This document shows positions 5,158-6,204 of a stretch of 6,204 nucleotides of DNA, one piece after another. The notes beneath the pieces are model-generated. The model was not told where the DNA came from, ran no database searches, and saw only the letters and a program-made list of their open reading frames with translations. How positions within the stretch are numbered: the stretch's first letter is position 1; every line of letters starts with the position of its first letter. Made by a program: the position numbers and the translations under genes. The stretch spans positions 1 through 6,204 of the forward strand of contig PKZI01000222.1 of assembly GCA_003133005.1 (NCBI GenBank), written 5' to 3'. Source of the stretch: Acidimicrobiaceae bacterium (GTDB lineage Bacteria; Actinomycetota; Acidimicrobiia; Acidimicrobiales; RAAP-2).

Positions 5158-6204
5158 GCTCTACTTCATTGGACGCAAGTTCAAAGGCTCGAGTTCGAGC
5201 TTGCTCTGCCTCGTTATCTCGCCCAAGTTGGTCGAGGAGATATGCCTTGATGGCCGGTAGATATTGATATCGATCGAGTCTCGCGTCAGACTCCAAGTCT
5301 TCGACGATTGCGAGTGCCACCTGCGGGCCTGAGGTTTTCGAGACTGCGACGGCCCGGTTGAGTTGGACTATTGGACTGGACCAAAGGCCGATCAACTCGT
5401 CGTAAAGGCGCACGATCTCGTGCCAATCCACCTCCTCGTACGTCGGCGCCACGGTGTGTTGCGCGGCAATAGCCGCTTGCAGCGTGTATCGACCTGTTGA
5501 ATTATTCCGGAAGTTGTTGTCGATGAGGTCGCGCGCTTCTCGAACCATTTCTTGATTCCAGGTCGATCGATCTTGATCGGAGATTTGTTTTGCTCGGCCG
5601 TCCTCGCCGACACGAGACGCCCGTCGGGCGTCGCTCACGAGTAGAAGAGCGAGCAGGCCGCTAACTTCGCGCTCCTCGGGCACCAAAGCGTGTAGAAGCC
5701 GGGCGAGTCGAAGAGCCTCGCCGACCGTTTCCTCGCGAATCAACGTCTCACCCGAGGGCGCAGTGTGTCCGATCGTATAGAGCAGATAAATAACGCCTAG
5801 AACTGCGTCCACTCGCCCAGGAAGATCCAAAGCTCCCGGCACACGAAATGGGATCCGAGCGACGGCGATCTTCCTCTTCGCGCGCGTCAATCGAGCGGCC
5901 ATGGTGGGCTCGGAGACGAGGAAACACCGCGCGATGTCCTTCGTCGTCATTCCACAGACGAGCCGAAGTGTGAGTGCCATCTTCGCTTCTATGGAGAGAG
6001 ACGGATGACAACACATAAAGATGAGTCGCATGGTGTCGTCAGCGACCGCATGAACCAAGCCGTCTCCCGTCCTTCTTGGAGCATCGACGTCATCGCCGAG
6101 TGATTCAGACTCGACCAATAATTGAATCCTCGTGCGATAGTTCGAGGTTCGTCGGATTGAGTCAATGGCTCGTCGCTTCGCGGTCGTGGTCAACCACGCG
6201 CCAG
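5114..6204 (-). CDS. ECF42-type sigma factor with C-terminal extension (DUF6596), N-terminus outside window
   Basis: The frame is open to the window edge: the codons just before the TTG at 6193 read Gly-Ala-Trp, giving GAWLTTTAKRRAIDSIRR, which is sigma region 2.4. So the gene continues beyond 6204 and lacks perhaps 50-60 residues here. Numbering from 6193, region 4 lies at about 52-110 (LIFMCCHPSLS, ALTLRLVCGMTTKDIARCF, VSEPTMAARLTRAKRKI). It is followed by a 250-residue extension with the group's landmarks: IPFRVP 114-119, VIYLLYTIGHTA 134-145, GLLALLLVSDARR 179-191, DQDRSTWN 206-213, LQAAIAAQH 238-246, VDWHEIVRLYD 255-265, PIVQLNRAVAV 274-284 and a TPR-like helical end. This fits the ECF42 group, where the extension is needed for activity and no classical anti-sigma factor is used. 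In many genomes such genes sit beside a YCII/DGPF-domain gene, which would be expected beyond the edge. Downstream on the same strand is the VOC gene. Confidence 0.92.
   Translation of the reverse strand, partial: GAWLTTTAKRRAIDSIRRTSNYRTRIQLLVESESLGDDVDAPRRTGDGLVHAVADDTMRLIFMCCHPSLSIEAKMALTLRLVCGMTTKDIARCFLVSEPTMAARLTRAKRKIAVARIPFRVPGALDLPGRVDAVLGVIYLLYTIGHTAPSGETLIREETVGEALRLARLLHALVPEEREVSGLLALLLVSDARRASRVGEDGRAKQISDQDRSTWNQEMVREARDLIDNNFRNNSTGRYTLQAAIAAQHTVAPTYEEVDWHEIVRLYDELIGLWSSPIVQLNRAVAVSKTSGPQVALAIVEDLESDARLDRYQYLPAIKAYLLDQLGRDNEAEQARTRAFELASNEVERDYLASQLHSAQPR

Overview
The window is 6204 bases of moderately GC-rich bacterial chromosome-like DNA. The gene content suggests a Gram-positive, actinomycete-type organism: an ECF sigma factor with a zinc-binding anti-sigma factor, a second sigma factor of the ECF42/DUF6596 type, a Sec-exported beta-propeller protein, GTG/TTG-prone starts, and an ISL3-family element. 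The assignment is inference; no rRNA, tRNA or ribosomal gene is present to anchor taxonomy.

Layout. Positions 1-38 carry a 15-bp sequence repeated twice in tandem, directly against the end of an insertion sequence. Positions 39-1464 are a complete ISL3-family element (1426 bp): near-perfect terminal inverted repeats beginning GG(G/C)TCTTCGG and one intact 438-codon DDE transposase on the minus strand. No target duplication flanks it. Next, on the minus strand, is a two-gene operon: an ECF sigma factor (about 2374 or 2410 down to 1778) and its zf-HC2 anti-sigma factor (1781-1518), overlapping by ATGA. Transcribed away from the sigma gene, across a short control region, is a plus-strand gene for an exported seven-bladed beta-propeller of the lactonase/YncE-like type (2479-3618). 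After a 14-bp perfect hairpin (or paired operator) comes a plus-strand nucleoside phosphorylase/nucleosidase-superfamily gene (3698-4552). Convergent with it on the minus strand are a small VOC/glyoxalase-fold protein (5041-4622) and, upstream of that, an ECF42-type sigma factor whose N-terminus runs off the window (6204-5114).

How the parts may work together. The first sigma/anti-sigma pair probably controls itself and perhaps the divergent exported propeller; the soluble HxxxCxxC anti-sigma points to a cytoplasmic redox or zinc signal. The ECF42 sigma has no anti-sigma gene here and instead carries a long C-terminal regulatory extension; the VOC protein just downstream may be its co-transcribed partner or target. 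The insertion sequence is only 53 bp beyond the end of the sigma/anti-sigma operon and breaks no recognisable gene.

No clearly new defence or mobile system is visible. The most interesting items are: (1) the nucleoside-phosphorylase homologue, whose phosphate-site motif looks more like a hydrolase; (2) the long inverted repeat that brackets the transposase start; (3) the paired CACCGWCGGTG dyads exactly 30 bp apart; and (4) the linked sigma loci with their non-standard partners.
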